Of a stretch of DNA of 64,000 nucleotides, positions 28,186-37,179 are shown piece by piece. The stretch is taken from assembly GCA_022072615.1 (NCBI GenBank), contig JAJVHS010000081.1:32727-96726 (forward strand), written 5' to 3'. This DNA is from Phycisphaerales bacterium (lineage in GTDB: Bacteria; Planctomycetota; Phycisphaerae; Phycisphaerales; UBA1924). Each line of letters opens with the position of its first letter. Positions within the stretch are counted from its first letter, which is position 1. The position numbers were made by a program, and so were the translations under genes. The notes under the pieces are model-generated. The model saw only the letters and a program-made list of their open reading frames with translations. It did not search any database and had not been told where the DNA came from.

Positions 28186-28669
28186 CCGCGTCGCGCGGCC
28201 CGAGCCGCAGCTCGAAGTAGAGCGTGTCCTCGATCGGGTCGTCGTTGTAGCGTTCGGTCGGCACAAAGCCGAGCGATCGGTACAGCTTCTGGGCCTCGTA
28301 CATGTCCGCGGAGGTGTCGAGCTTCATCCGCTCGTACCCGATCGACCGGGCATCGGCAATCAGCCGCTGGGCGATGGCCCGGGCAACCCCCCTGCCCCGG
28401 GCGGCCTGGCGGACGTACATCCGCTTGAGTTCCGCGACGCCCGGCGCGATCTCGCGGATCGCCGCGCAGCCGACCGCGGTCTCCCCGATCCGAGCGACGT
28501 ACATCCGGCCCGTCGGCGGCCCGTACTTGCCGGGCAGCGACCTCATTTCCGCCTCGAAACCCTGGAAACACAGGCTGAAGGGCAGCGAGGCCGCGTACTC
28601 CTCGCACAGCCGGCGGAACTCGTCGCAAGCGGCGCCCTCGCAGGCGTCCACGATCTCAAAGGCGTCCAT
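28166..28669 (-). CDS. GNAT-family N-acetyltransferase
   Basis: A 167-residue acetyltransferase of the GCN5 family. The acetyl-CoA loop is RQAARGRGVARAIAQRL (about residues 96-112), preceded by the beta-4 strand ELKRMYV and followed by the C-terminal LYRSLGFVPTERY motif. The substrate cannot be deduced; family members acetylate small molecules, peptides or proteins. Start MDAFEIVD at 28669 was chosen because upstream in-frame sequence is not conserved in type and runs through the promoter region of the divergent thioredoxin gene. Its end overlaps the convergent coiled-coil gene. Confidence 0.88.
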   Translation of the reverse strand: MDAFEIVDACEGAACDEFRRLCEEYAASLPFSLCFQGFEAEMRSLPGKYGPPTGRMYVARIGETAVGCAAIREIAPGVAELKRMYVRQAARGRGVARAIAQRLIADARSIGYERMKLDTSADMYEAQKLYRSLGFVPTERYNDDPIEDTLYFELRLGPRDAATESRA

Positions 28670-28776
28670 CCTGTCCGTTCCCCAGTAGGCTCCCACGGCG
28701 CCGCGATCGGCGGCAATACACTGTACCGGCTCGCACGCGTGGTGCGGCCGTCGTTTCCAGTGCCGGAGAATCCGAT

Positions 28777-29412
28777 ATGCCCGCTCTGAAATCGCGTTCG
28801 ATCGTGCTCGCCTCGGCCGTCCTGCTCGCGTCCGCCGGCCTGGTTGTGGCACAGCCCGCCGCCGACAAGCCCGCGGAGAAGCCCGCCCAGAAGGAGCGCG
28901 AGATCACGCTCAAGGTCGGCGACAAGGCCCCCGCCATCAAGGTCGATAAGTGGATCAAGGGCGAGCAGGTCACCGGCTTTGAGAAGGGCCGGACCTACGT
29001 GGTCGAGTTCTGGGCGACCTGGTGCGGCCCGTGCCGTGCCAGCATCCCCCACCTCACCGAGCTCCAGAAGCAGCACAAGGACGTCACCGTCATCGGCGTG
29101 ACCGGCAGCGAGCGCAAGCCCGCCTCCGGGCCCGACAATCGCCTGGAGAATCTCGAGAAGTTCGTGAAGGACCAGGGCGAGAAGATGGACTACCGCGTCG
29201 CGTACGACTCCGACCGCGAGATGGTCAAGGAGTGGATGGACGCTTCCGGCCAGGCCGGCATCCCCACCGCCTTCATCGTCGATGGCGAGGGCAAGATCGC
29301 CTGGATCGGCCACCCGCTCAAGATGGACGAGCCGCTCAAGCAGATCGCCTCGGGCAAGCCCGTGACCGACGACGGCAAGAAGGACCAGAAGAAGGACGGC
29401 AAGAAGAAGTAG
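28777..29412 (+). CDS. TlpA/ResA-type thioredoxin-fold protein, exported
   Basis: A 211-residue periplasmic redox protein. A signal peptide (residues 1-~25, ending VVAQP) is followed by a charged linker and an AhpC/TSA-like thioredoxin domain. The active site is FWATWCGPCRAS (about residues 73-84, CxxC = CGPC), and the cis-proline is in GIPTAF (about 168-173). The tail is Lys-rich (DDGKKDQKKDGKKK). Such proteins reduce or oxidise disulfides in exported proteins. GGAG lies upstream of the ATG and TACACT at 28717-28722 is a candidate -10. A strong hairpin 30 nt after the stop acts as terminator. Confidence 0.9.
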   Translation: MPALKSRSIVLASAVLLASAGLVVAQPAADKPAEKPAQKEREITLKVGDKAPAIKVDKWIKGEQVTGFEKGRTYVVEFWATWCGPCRASIPHLTELQKQHKDVTVIGVTGSERKPASGPDNRLENLEKFVKDQGEKMDYRVAYDSDREMVKEWMDASGQAGIPTAFIVDGEGKIAWIGHPLKMDEPLKQIASGKPVTDDGKKDQKKDGKKK

Positions 29413-29777
29413 GCGTTCGAGATCCATCCGACGCACGAGTCCAGGAGCCCGGGTCATGCCCGGGCTCCTGTCATTTGGGGCCGGTGATGCGAGTGAGCCA
29501 CCCGGTCGCTCGGTCCTTCGGCCCGCGCACGGATGTTGACGATCCCCGCAAACACGGTGTGCAGGCGTCCTGCCGCGTCGATGGCGGCCGGCACCCGTGG
29601 GCCCCACCCACGGGTTCGAAACGCGGCCGAAGCGATCGTGGCGCATATCCACAGCGGTGCGCACGCCGGTGGTCGTTACACGCGTGAAAACCACGTGCAT
29701 GCCGCAGGCGCCATTGGCCCGCCGGACCGCATCGCCCGCGCTGGAACTTATATCATGCCCGGCAAGCTGGGGGCCTC
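29413..29777. other. 365-bp gene-free stretch with two perfect hairpins
   Basis: No supportable gene is seen. It holds the 12-bp terminator hairpin at 29442-29470. A second perfect 9-bp hairpin ACCCGTGGG/CCCACGGGT (29593-29601 with 29607-29615) has a 5-nt loop and no T-run. A TTATAT-like box lies near 29749, close to the next gene. A short stable RNA cannot be excluded. Confidence 0.6.
29442..29476 (+). terminator. Strong hairpin terminator
   Basis: A perfect 12-bp stem (29442-29453 with 29459-29470) with a 5-nt loop is followed by TCATTT. It ends the thioredoxin-like gene. Confidence 0.7.
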
Positions 29778-30407
29778 ATGAACCATCTGCACGCCACCAT
29801 CACCGATCCCGTCGCGTGCGTGACCTGCACCTACAGCCTGGTCGGGCTGGACGTCGACGGCAAGTGCCCCGAGTGCGGGACGGCGATCTCCGCGTCGCAC
29901 CCCTTGTGCCCGCGCTGCCACAAGGTTTCCGGGGCGCCGGTGGCCCTGCTGCGCATCGAGGAATCCAGCCGGGCGTGCTGGTGCTGCCCCGCGTGCGGCG
30001 GGCTTGGCTTTGATCCCGGGCAGTTGGCTCGGACGATCGCGTCACGGCCGGTGCCCGTCGACGCGGACCCGACCCGGCCCGCGGTTCATGTCATCGAGCA
30101 CCAGGCCCCTATCTCGTGCGGCCGCTGCCGCACGCCGTCGACGAGCTTCTCGATCGACGCCGCCACGGTCATCGACCGCTGCGAGCGGTGCAAGATGGTC
30201 TGGGTTGACAGGAGCGAGCTGCCGGCGTTGGTGCAGTACATCCGCCGCATCATCGGCGAGCGGAAGATCCCGCCGCGGCTGGAGGAACTGCTGGAAAACC
30301 CGGCCGCGATGCGCGGCGCGGTGCAGGGGCGGGAGAAGCTGGACGAGGGGTCGCTGCTCGTCACCGAGGTGGTGCTGGGGATTCTCGCCTTGGTGTTCGG
30401 CCCGTGA
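29778..30407 (+). CDS. Multi-zinc-ribbon protein of unknown function
   Basis: A 209-residue protein with at least four CxxC pairs: CVTCTYSLVG...CPEC (N-terminal ribbon, residues ~14-37), CPRCHK...CPACG (residues ~48-74), and CGRC...CERCKMVWVDRSELPAL (residues ~113-152). The last is a TFIIB-type zinc-finger domain in which the W-D-x-x-E-L element follows the second CxxC. A hydrophobic C-terminal helix (LLVTEVVLGILALVFG) suggests membrane attachment. The N-terminal ribbon resembles that of the 10322-10738 protein. No catalytic motif is visible. It abuts the convergent proS gene with no spacer. Confidence 0.7.
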   Translation: MNHLHATITDPVACVTCTYSLVGLDVDGKCPECGTAISASHPLCPRCHKVSGAPVALLRIEESSRACWCCPACGGLGFDPGQLARTIASRPVPVDADPTRPAVHVIEHQAPISCGRCRTPSTSFSIDAATVIDRCERCKMVWVDRSELPALVQYIRRIIGERKIPPRLEELLENPAAMRGAVQGREKLDEGSLLVTEVVLGILALVFGP

Positions 30408-32300
30408 TCACTTCAGTTCGCCCAGGCAGCGCTGCACGATCGCGTCGAGCCCGACGACCTCGCCCTTGGACTGGGTGTCTCGCCGCAGCTTGAACTCCAC
30501 GCCGCCCGCGTCGAGCGCCTTGTCACCCACCGTGATCCGCAGCGGGATGCCGACCAGGTCCGCGTCCTTGAACTTGACGCCCGGGCGTTCGTCGCGGTCG
30601 TCGACCAAGACGTCCACGCCCGCGCCCACAAGCTGGCAGGCGAGCTTGCCGGCCGCGTCCTTCTGCCGGGCGTCGTCGGGCTTCATCAGCACGATGAGCA
30701 CGTGGTAGGGCGCGATCGCCGCGGGCCAGATGATGCCGTTGTCGTCGTGGCTCATCTCGACGCACGCGGCCATCGTGCGCGAGACACCGATGCCGTAGCA
30801 CCCCATGATGACGCTCACCCGCTTCTGCTGGGGGTCGAGCACGCTGAAACCCATGGCGTCGGAGTACTTGGTGCCGAGCTTGAAGATGTGCCCGACCTCG
30901 ATGCCCCGGGCCGTCACCAGCTTCGCGCCGGCGGCCTTGGGCGAGGGGTCGCCCTCGACGGCGTTGCGGATGTCGGCGACCTTCACCCGCGAGGCATCAT
31001 CGAGCACGTCGCCGACGTGGGCCCGCCAGACGAAGCCCTTGACGTGGTGGTCGCGCATGTCGGCGCCGGTCACCCAGCCCCCGTTCTCGCCCCCGCCACC
31101 GGCGGGCTGGGCAGCGTCAGGGTCCACGACCATGAGGAACCGCCCGCCCGGGTCGTTCCGGATCGCCGCCGGGCTGATGAAGCCGGTGGCGAACTTGAAC
31201 TTGTCCATCAGGAACTGCTCGGCCATCTCGATCGGGAAGCCGGCGGCGGCCTTGACTTTGCCCTCGTTGGCGTCGTGATCGCCGCGGACGACCGCGAGCA
31301 CGAACAGCACGCCCTTGGGCAGGGTCTGCGGCTGCGTCGCGTCGAGCTTCGCCTCGCGAATCTGTGCCGCCAGCGCCTTGTTCTGGAACACCACCACCTT
31401 CAGCATCGACGAGGCCTTCACGCCCATGAACCGCGCGACCTCGTCGATGCCCGGCAGCCCCGGCGTCGCCACCACCGTCGGCTGGCCGGCGCCCGGCGCG
31501 GCCTGGCCGAAGGACCAGGAGCGCTCGCCGATCTCGCACTTCTCGACGTTGGCGGCGTACCCCGAAACCGGGCAGCGGAGGATGGTGTCCTCGCCGCTGG
31601 CGCAGTTGACCATGAACTCGTGGCTCGCGCTGCCGCCGATCGGACCGCTCTCGGCCTCGACCGCCGAGTAATCCAGCCCGCAGCGGGAGAAGATGTTGGA
31701 GTACGCCCGGTACATGGCGTCGTACGCCTCGTTGAGACCGCCGGGGCCTTCCACGTGCGTGTGGAAGGAGTACGCGTCCTTCATCAGGAACTCGCGGCAC
31801 CGCAGCAGGCCCGCGCGCGGCCGCGCCTCGTCGCGGAACTTGGTCTGGATCTGGTAGAGGTTGAGCGGCAGCGTCTTGTAGCTGGTTACCGACCCGATCA
31901 TCACCTGGGGGATTACCTCCTCGTGCGTGGGCGCGAGGGCGTTGAGGCGGCCCTTGCGGTCCTTCACGCGGAAGAGGTTGTCGCCGTAGTCCTCGTGGCG
32001 CCTGGTGCCCTCGAAGAGCTCGAAAGGCTCGAGCGCGGGCATGAGCATCTCCGAGGCGCCGGCCGCGTCCATCTCCTCGCGGACGATGGTCGAGATCTTG
32101 CGGAGGGTGCGCCAGGCCAGGGGCAGGTAGTCGTAGATGCCTGCGCCCACCTGGCGGATGAAGCCGGCCCGGTGCAGGAGGACGTGGCTGGGCGTCTCGG
32201 CGTCGTTGGGCGCCTCGCGCGTCGTCGGGATGAGCGTGCGTGACCAGGAGTGGCAGACGCCGGAGTGAGTTGAAGAGACAACGGGCTTGTGCTCGGCCAT
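30408..32300 (-). CDS. proS: Prolyl-tRNA synthetase (bacterial type with editing insertion)
   Basis: A 630-residue class II synthetase that charges tRNA-Pro. Motif 1 (AGFIRQVGAGIYDYLPLAWRTLRK), motif 2 (TKFRDEARPRAGLLRCREFLMKD) and motif 3 (MGCYGIGVSRTMAACVE) are all present. Between motifs 2 and 3 the YbaK-like editing domain (about residues 225-440) is inserted, with a PAGGGGENGG linker. The C-terminal anticodon-binding domain contains VDVLVDDRDERPGVKFKDADLVGIP. Length is slightly above the usual ~570. TAAACT ends 8 nt before the ATG at 32300 with no Shine-Dalgarno motif, suggesting a leaderless transcript. Its cognate tRNA-Pro lies at 5982, but the two are not linked. Confidence 0.96.
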   Translation of the reverse strand: MAEHKPVVSSTHSGVCHSWSRTLIPTTREAPNDAETPSHVLLHRAGFIRQVGAGIYDYLPLAWRTLRKISTIVREEMDAAGASEMLMPALEPFELFEGTRRHEDYGDNLFRVKDRKGRLNALAPTHEEVIPQVMIGSVTSYKTLPLNLYQIQTKFRDEARPRAGLLRCREFLMKDAYSFHTHVEGPGGLNEAYDAMYRAYSNIFSRCGLDYSAVEAESGPIGGSASHEFMVNCASGEDTILRCPVSGYAANVEKCEIGERSWSFGQAAPGAGQPTVVATPGLPGIDEVARFMGVKASSMLKVVVFQNKALAAQIREAKLDATQPQTLPKGVLFVLAVVRGDHDANEGKVKAAAGFPIEMAEQFLMDKFKFATGFISPAAIRNDPGGRFLMVVDPDAAQPAGGGGENGGWVTGADMRDHHVKGFVWRAHVGDVLDDASRVKVADIRNAVEGDPSPKAAGAKLVTARGIEVGHIFKLGTKYSDAMGFSVLDPQQKRVSVIMGCYGIGVSRTMAACVEMSHDDNGIIWPAAIAPYHVLIVLMKPDDARQKDAAGKLACQLVGAGVDVLVDDRDERPGVKFKDADLVGIPLRITVGDKALDAGGVEFKLRRDTQSKGEVVGLDAIVQRCLGELK

Positions 32301-32308
32301 AGGGGCCA

Positions 32309-32314
32309 AGTTTA
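32309..32314 (-). promoter_or_regulatory. -10-like box TAAACT, 8 nt before proS
   Basis: On the minus strand TAAACT is followed by TGGCCCCT and then the proS ATG. No ribosome-binding motif is present. Confidence 0.5.
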
Positions 32315-32547
32315 GGCGTCGGATGAGGAATTAAACATCGGGAACGAGCCTGCGCGGCCGGGATGGCACCAAACGCCGCTGAGAGCGCCACAGGGCAGCG
32401 CCGCGGAGCCCGCGACCGTGCTGTATAAGGAGGGCTCGGAGCGAACAGCCGGCCCCGCGGCGCGTACTATCAGGGACAACCCACTTGCTCCGGCCCTGCA
32501 CCACTTTGCTCAGGTCGAATCAGCTGGCTTGCCGGAGCTGCGTCCAC

Positions 32548-33645
32548 ATGCCGACATCGACTTCTTCGCGCCCGCCGGATGACGTGGGCGCGGTTTCTTC
32601 CTTTGCGCCATCGCCCTCGGCGTCTCCAGAGACTGTGTACGGCAACGCGGGCCTGCCGGCCCGGCGCAAGCTGGCGATCATCAATCTCCTGGCCGTGCTG
32701 CTGCCGCTGGTGGGCCTGGCGGCCGCGATCGTGCTGCTGTGGGGCGAGAGCTTCAACTGGACGTACCTGGCGATCATGGGCGGCATGGCGGTCCTGACCG
32801 CCGGCGGTGTCACGGTCGGCTACCACCGGCTGTGCACGCACAAGTCGTTCACGACCTCGCCGCTGCTGCGGTACCTCTTTACCGCGGCCGGCTCGATGGC
32901 CGCGCAGGGGCCCGTCATCGCGTGGTGCGCCGAGCACCGCAAGCACCACCAGCACTCCGACGCCGAGGGTGACCCGCACTCGCCGCATATCACCGCGAGG
33001 GGCTCATGGGGGCAGGGCGTCCGAGCGACGCTCCAGGGCGCGGTGCACGCGCACGTTGGCTGGCTTTTCGGCCCGGCCAGCCAGGGGCTCGACAAGTACG
33101 CGGTGGACCTTCGCCGCGACCGCGCGATCGTGCTGGCGAACAGCCATTTCGAGTTGTGGGTCATCGCCGGGCTGGTGATCCCGGCGATCCTGGGCGGCCT
33201 CCTCTCGATGTCGTGGATGGGCGTGCTGCTGGGCTTCCTCTGGGGCGGCCTCGTGCGCGTACTGCTGGTGCACCACGTCACCTGGAGCGTCAACTCCGTG
33301 TGCCACCTGTGGGGCACACGTCCGTTCGAGAGCCGCGACGAGAGCCGCAACAATGCGCTGGTGGGCTTGCTCGCGCTGGGCGAGGGGTGGCACAACAACC
33401 ACCACGCGTTCCCGACCAGCGCGCGCCACGGGCTGCGCTGGTGGGAGCTGGATTTCAGCTACCTCTTCATCCGGCTGCTCGAGGGGCTGCGGCTGGCTCG
33501 CGATGTGCGTGTGCCAAGCCCCGACCGCGTCCAGAGCCGCAAGCGCCGCCGCGGTGAGAGCGCCGATGCCGGCGCGCCGCACACGGAGCCTGACGCGCCG
33601 ACCTGCACGCCGGAGGACGGGCCTCATGCAGTTCATCATCTTTGA
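32548..33645 (+). CDS. Fatty acid desaturase (acyl-CoA delta-9 type)
   Basis: A 365-residue membrane di-iron enzyme that introduces a cis double bond into acyl chains. The three histidine boxes are HRLCTH (93-98), HRKHHQH (130-136) and HNNHH (near 281), which match the stearoyl-CoA desaturase family. Hydrophobic segments lie at about 43-65, 72-91, 105-125 and 200-245. The first ~40 residues and the last ~30 residues are polar extensions. ATG 32548 has GGAG upstream and TACTAT at 32465-32470 may be the promoter. The next gene starts inside its last 20 bases, which points to translational coupling. Confidence 0.92.
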   Translation: MPTSTSSRPPDDVGAVSSFAPSPSASPETVYGNAGLPARRKLAIINLLAVLLPLVGLAAAIVLLWGESFNWTYLAIMGGMAVLTAGGVTVGYHRLCTHKSFTTSPLLRYLFTAAGSMAAQGPVIAWCAEHRKHHQHSDAEGDPHSPHITARGSWGQGVRATLQGAVHAHVGWLFGPASQGLDKYAVDLRRDRAIVLANSHFELWVIAGLVIPAILGGLLSMSWMGVLLGFLWGGLVRVLLVHHVTWSVNSVCHLWGTRPFESRDESRNNALVGLLALGEGWHNNHHAFPTSARHGLRWWELDFSYLFIRLLEGLRLARDVRVPSPDRVQSRKRRRGESADAGAPHTEPDAPTCTPEDGPHAVHHL

Positions 33646-34036
33646 AAGCACCACCGAAGTCGGGCAGCAGCCCGGCATGTGCCTGAGCCTCTGCGGCGAT
33701 CACGACCTCGAGGCGGTCTCGAAGGGCGACGTCGTGTGGGTGGTCACACGCTCAGGGATCGACCGACCGGTGCCGGCGCTGTGCGGCCGGCTGATTGCCG
33801 ACCGGGTGGAGCCGCACGTCCCCGGCGGAAAGGACTTTGACCCGGTGCACGCGGATTGCCGCCACCGGCTGGTGGTCGACGTGGGCGGTTCGGAACGGTG
33901 CAAGCCCTTCGCGTGCGAGATGATCGTTTCGTGGGACATCTGGCGCCAGCCGTTTCGCGGGGTGCGGGCGCTCACGGACGAGCAGGGACAAACGCTCGAC
34001 ATGGAATGGTCGAAGATGGCTCGCGAGCCGCGGTAA
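33626..34036 (+). CDS. Hypothetical protein translationally coupled to the desaturase
   Basis: A 136-residue soluble protein with no signal peptide. ATG 33626 lies 20 bases before the desaturase stop and has CGGAGG about 9 nt upstream, a good ribosome site within the upstream gene. The sequence is rich in Asp, Val and Cys (CLSLCGDHD, HADCRHRL, CKPFACEM) but shows no CxxC zinc motif or enzyme signature that I recognise. The overlap suggests a function linked to the desaturase, or simply a shared transcript. It ends 57 bp before the convergent PH-domain gene. Confidence 0.65.
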   Translation: MQFIIFESTTEVGQQPGMCLSLCGDHDLEAVSKGDVVWVVTRSGIDRPVPALCGRLIADRVEPHVPGGKDFDPVHADCRHRLVVDVGGSERCKPFACEMIVSWDIWRQPFRGVRALTDEQGQTLDMEWSKMAREPR

Positions 34037-34093
34037 GACGGCGGTTCGCGGACGCGCCGACGCGGAACGTGCGCCGCCCGCCGAGGGGGAGCT

Positions 34094-34720
34094 CTACTGC
34101 ACTTCGATCTCGGCGACGCGGCGCCAGCGGCGACGGGCCTCGCCGTGCTTGCGCACCTGCTCGCGGAGCCCCGCGGGGTCGGGGACGGCCTGGAGCAGCA
34201 CCTCGCGGTTGCGCTCGTCGGTGGTTTCGATCCAGACGGTGCCGATGCCCAGCAGCCGCTCGATGAAGCTCTGCTGCACGGCGGTGTCGTTCACGCGGTA
34301 GAGCTCGACCTCTTCGATCTTGCGAGCGACGATGCCCGTCTCGAGGCGCAGGCGCTGGGTGGAGAGCGCGTACTTGGTGGTCTTGACCTTGAGGTAGTTG
34401 TAGATCGCGAAGGGGATCGGCACGACGAGGATGCAGCCGACGAACCACCAGAAATTGGTCCACTGGCTGGGCGTTCCCTGCCAGACCGTTTCTTCCGGGG
34501 TGTCGGCGGGGATGCCGCCGCGCACGCCCGACATGGCGCCCAGGCCGCCGGGCGCGGGCCGAGCGGGCGAGCCGTCGGGCTCGAGTTCCGATCCCAGGAC
34601 TTCAACGCCGATGCGGACGGCGATCTCCTCGGCTTCCCTGGAGGAGCCCGCCTCGATCACCTTGCGGACCGTCTGCCCGGTTGCCGCGTCCTTGCCATGC
34701 ACGATGTAGCGGTTTGCCAT
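34094..34720 (-). CDS. Membrane protein with bacterial PH-like (YdbS-type) domain
   Basis: A 208-residue protein. The N-terminal ~40 residues (RYIVHGKDAATGQTVRKVIEA) resemble the short segment often placed before type II secretion or DUF-type domains. A hydrophobic stretch with WTNFWWFVGCILVVPIPFAIY (about residues 86-106) follows, then a bPH_2 domain (TKYALSTQRLRLETGIVARKIEEVELYRV... about 113-185). It probably sits in the inner membrane with the PH domain in the cytoplasm, possibly sensing the membrane. The leader has GGGAGGA, and TATGGT (34754-34759, minus strand) is a candidate -10. Its specific role is unknown. Confidence 0.75.
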   Translation of the reverse strand: MANRYIVHGKDAATGQTVRKVIEAGSSREAEEIAVRIGVEVLGSELEPDGSPARPAPGGLGAMSGVRGGIPADTPEETVWQGTPSQWTNFWWFVGCILVVPIPFAIYNYLKVKTTKYALSTQRLRLETGIVARKIEEVELYRVNDTAVQQSFIERLLGIGTVWIETTDERNREVLLQAVPDPAGLREQVRKHGEARRRWRRVAEIEVQ

Positions 34721-34909
34721 CGACGTCCTCCCGCGGATGTTTGCTCGGCGGAACCATACCCCGGTTTCATGGACGGAGTGAACGGAGAAAAGTGAACAGC
34801 GGAGGCGGACTCGACGGTTGAACGGTTCCTGACTTGTTGTCTTCTGACCGACGACTGAGGGCCAGCGCCCCGTGGCTGGGTGAGCGGCCAGTGCCTGTCC
34901 GGTGACGTC

Positions 34910-36310
34910 TCAGGACGCTTCCGCCCCGATCTCATCTTCCTTCAGGAGCTGGTTCTCGCTGGCCCCCACCACCGCCGCGCCCATGCCGTCGCCGCTGACG
35001 TTGATGACGGTCCTTGCCATGTCGAGCAGCCGGTCGACGGCGAGGATGATGGCGATGCCCTCGGTCGGGATGCGGATGGTCTCGAGGACGACGACGAGCA
35101 GCACGATGCTGCCGCCCGGCACGCCCGGGGTGCCGATCGCGATGATCGTGGCGGTCAGGACCAGGGCGATCTGGTCGGCCATGGTGAGGTCGATGCCGTA
35201 GAGCTGGGCGAGGAAGGTGGCGGCGACGGCCTGGTAGAGCGCCGTGCCGTCCATGTTGACGGTCGTGCCGAGGGTGCAGACAAAGCCGCCGATCTCCTCG
35301 GAAACGCCCAGCCGGTCGCGCACGCAACTGAGCGTGACGGGGAGCGTGGCGGAGGAACTCGAGCTCGAGAATGCCAGGAGCTGCGCGGGCGCCATCGCCT
35401 TGAAGAACCGCCGGTAACCGACCTTGTTGCCGCGCCTGGTGAACAGCAGCATCACCATGGGGTAGAGCCCAAAGAGCACCACCGCGAGCCCCAGCACCAC
35501 GGTCACGCAGTAGGCCGCCAGCGCCCGGAGCACGTCGAGCCCAAGCCCAGCGACGATCGGCGTCACCAGGCAGAACACCGCGACCGGGGCGGTCACCATC
35601 ACCATGCGCACGATGACGAGCACCGCCTCGAACATGCCGTCGAAGAAGCGGATTGCGGTCTCGGACTTGTCTCTGGGCAGCATGCTCAGCGCGATGCCCA
35701 CCATCACCGAGAGGAAGACGACCTGGAGCATCTCGGCGCCCGCCAGCGCCGCGAAGGGGTTGGTGGGCACGATCTCGGTGAGAATCTTCCACGGCGTGAG
35801 GGAATGGGCCGTGGTGGTCGCGGCCCCGATCGCGGTTTCGCCGGTCCGGTCGGCGACCAGGCGCGACCGAGTTTCCTCGGACACCAGGGCGCCCGGCTTG
35901 ATCAGCCCGGAGACGACCACGCCGATGACCACGGAGAGAAAGCCGGTGGTCAGGAAGAGCCCGACGGTCTTGCCGCCGACCCGCCCGATCTTGCGGATAT
36001 CGCCAAGGCCCGCGACCGCGCCGATGAGCGCGAACATGACCACGGGCACGCCGACGAACTTCAGCACCCGGATGAACAGGTCGCCGATGAGCTTGTTGAG
36101 GTTGATCAGGCCCTTGACGAGCCATGCCCCGACGCCGGCGGCGCTGTTGGCGTCGACATCGGTCCCGACCAGGTATGCCTTGGCGTCCGCGACACCGAGC
36201 CTGGACCACGCCGCGGGGCCCCAGGTGGTGTTGAGGATGACGCCCGCAACAACACCCAGACCAAGCCCGATCAGGATCTTCCAATGAAGCGCGAGGCGGC
36301 GTTTTTCCAT
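34910..36310 (-). CDS. Dicarboxylate/glutamate:cation symporter (DAACS family)
   Basis: A 466-residue secondary transporter with eight predicted membrane helices plus two re-entrant loops. The HP1 serine-rich loop reads FSSSSSSATLP and the TM7 cation motif is NMDGT (TVNMDGTALYQ). HP2 is GTPGVPGGSIVLL. These are the diagnostic features of GltP/GltT/DctA transporters. It should take up glutamate, aspartate or C4-dicarboxylates using sodium or protons; the exact substrate cannot be fixed. An extended loop (about residues 50-75 and 145-175) is longer than in E. coli GltP. TAGGTT ends 9 nt before the ATG with no ribosome motif. It is divergent from the AIM24 gene. Confidence 0.93.
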   Translation of the reverse strand: MEKRRLALHWKILIGLGLGVVAGVILNTTWGPAAWSRLGVADAKAYLVGTDVDANSAAGVGAWLVKGLINLNKLIGDLFIRVLKFVGVPVVMFALIGAVAGLGDIRKIGRVGGKTVGLFLTTGFLSVVIGVVVSGLIKPGALVSEETRSRLVADRTGETAIGAATTTAHSLTPWKILTEIVPTNPFAALAGAEMLQVVFLSVMVGIALSMLPRDKSETAIRFFDGMFEAVLVIVRMVMVTAPVAVFCLVTPIVAGLGLDVLRALAAYCVTVVLGLAVVLFGLYPMVMLLFTRRGNKVGYRRFFKAMAPAQLLAFSSSSSSATLPVTLSCVRDRLGVSEEIGGFVCTLGTTVNMDGTALYQAVAATFLAQLYGIDLTMADQIALVLTATIIAIGTPGVPGGSIVLLVVVLETIRIPTEGIAIILAVDRLLDMARTVINVSGDGMGAAVVGASENQLLKEDEIGAEAS

Positions 36311-36319
36311 AGAGTGGGC

Positions 36320-36325
36320 AACCTA
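36320..36325 (-). promoter_or_regulatory. -10-like box TAGGTT, 9 nt before the symporter gene
   Basis: On the minus strand TAGGTT is followed by nine bases and the ATG at 36310. No ribosome-binding motif is present. Confidence 0.45.
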
Positions 36326-36381
36326 GCACATCGCCGCTCCACGGGCGACCCGTGGCGAGCGGCCCCTCCGGGAGCACCCCA

Positions 36382-37179
36382 ATGCCCACCGACCAGGTTG
36401 ATTACCAGATCCTCGGCGAGGACATGCAGGCCGTCGTCATCACCCTTGACCCCGGCGAAGCGGTCGTCGCCGAGGCGGGATCGATGATGTACATGCAGGA
36501 GGGCGTGGAAATGGCCACGTCGCTCTCAATGAAGCAGGATTCGGGCGGGCTGCTCGGCAAGCTCTTCGAGGCGGGCAAGCGCGTGCTGACCGGCGACTCG
36601 TTCTTCGTCACCGTCTTTGCCAACTCGGCGTCGCAGCGGCGCGACGTGGCGTTCGCGGCTCCCTACCCCGGGCGGGTGGTCCCCCTCGAACTGGGGGACT
36701 TCGGCGGCGAGCTGCTGTGCCAGAAGGACTCGTTCCTGTGCGGCGCCAGGGGCGTGCAGGTGGATATCGCCTTCACCCGCAAGATCGGGGTCGGGCTGTT
36801 CGGGGGCGAAGGATTCATCCTGCAGCGGCTGTCGTCGCCGGACCGCCACGGGCTGGTGTTCTGCCACGCGGGCGGGACGCTCATGCGGTTCGACCTGGAA
36901 CCCGGACAGACACTGAATGTGGATACGGGGTGCCTGGTCGCGTTCCAGCCATCGGTCGAGTACGGGATCAAGACGGTGCCGGGGATCCGCAACAAGCTTT
37001 TCGGAGGCGAGGGTCTGTTCTTCGCCCAGCTCAAGGGTCCGGGAACGGTCTGGCTTCAGACGCTGCCCTTCTCCCGGCTCGCGGACCGCATCCTGGCAGC
37101 GGCCCCATCGGGCGGCGGCGGGTCGCGGGAAGAGGGTTCGGTGCTCGGGGGGATCGGTCGGATGCTGTCGGGTGACTGA
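36382..37179 (+). CDS. AIM24/TIGR00266-family protein
   Basis: A 265-residue protein of the AIM24 beta-sandwich family. Landmarks are VVAEAGSMMYM near the N-terminus, the DSFFVTVFAN strand, PGRVVPLELG, FTRKIGVGLFGGEGFILQRL, and LVAFQPSVEYGIKTVPGIRNKLFGGEGLFFAQLKGPG with VWLQTLPFSRLADRI near the end. The family is widespread in bacteria and mitochondria, but its biochemical role is unclear. ATG 36382 has GGGAG at 36370-36374; an in-frame start 30 bases earlier lacks a ribosome site. It is divergent from the symporter. Confidence 0.88.
   Translation: MPTDQVDYQILGEDMQAVVITLDPGEAVVAEAGSMMYMQEGVEMATSLSMKQDSGGLLGKLFEAGKRVLTGDSFFVTVFANSASQRRDVAFAAPYPGRVVPLELGDFGGELLCQKDSFLCGARGVQVDIAFTRKIGVGLFGGEGFILQRLSSPDRHGLVFCHAGGTLMRFDLEPGQTLNVDTGCLVAFQPSVEYGIKTVPGIRNKLFGGEGLFFAQLKGPGTVWLQTLPFSRLADRILAAAPSGGGGSREEGSVLGGIGRMLSGD

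Noticed and set aside
29593..29640. Possible tRNA-like TTCGAA arm near 29615
   Set aside because: No acceptor, D or anticodon arms can be built around it. The only pairing is the simple 9-bp hairpin.
30702..32243. A 513-codon plus-strand frame opposite proS
   Set aside because: Composition is that of an antisense GC-rich frame, and ProS motifs are complete on the other strand.
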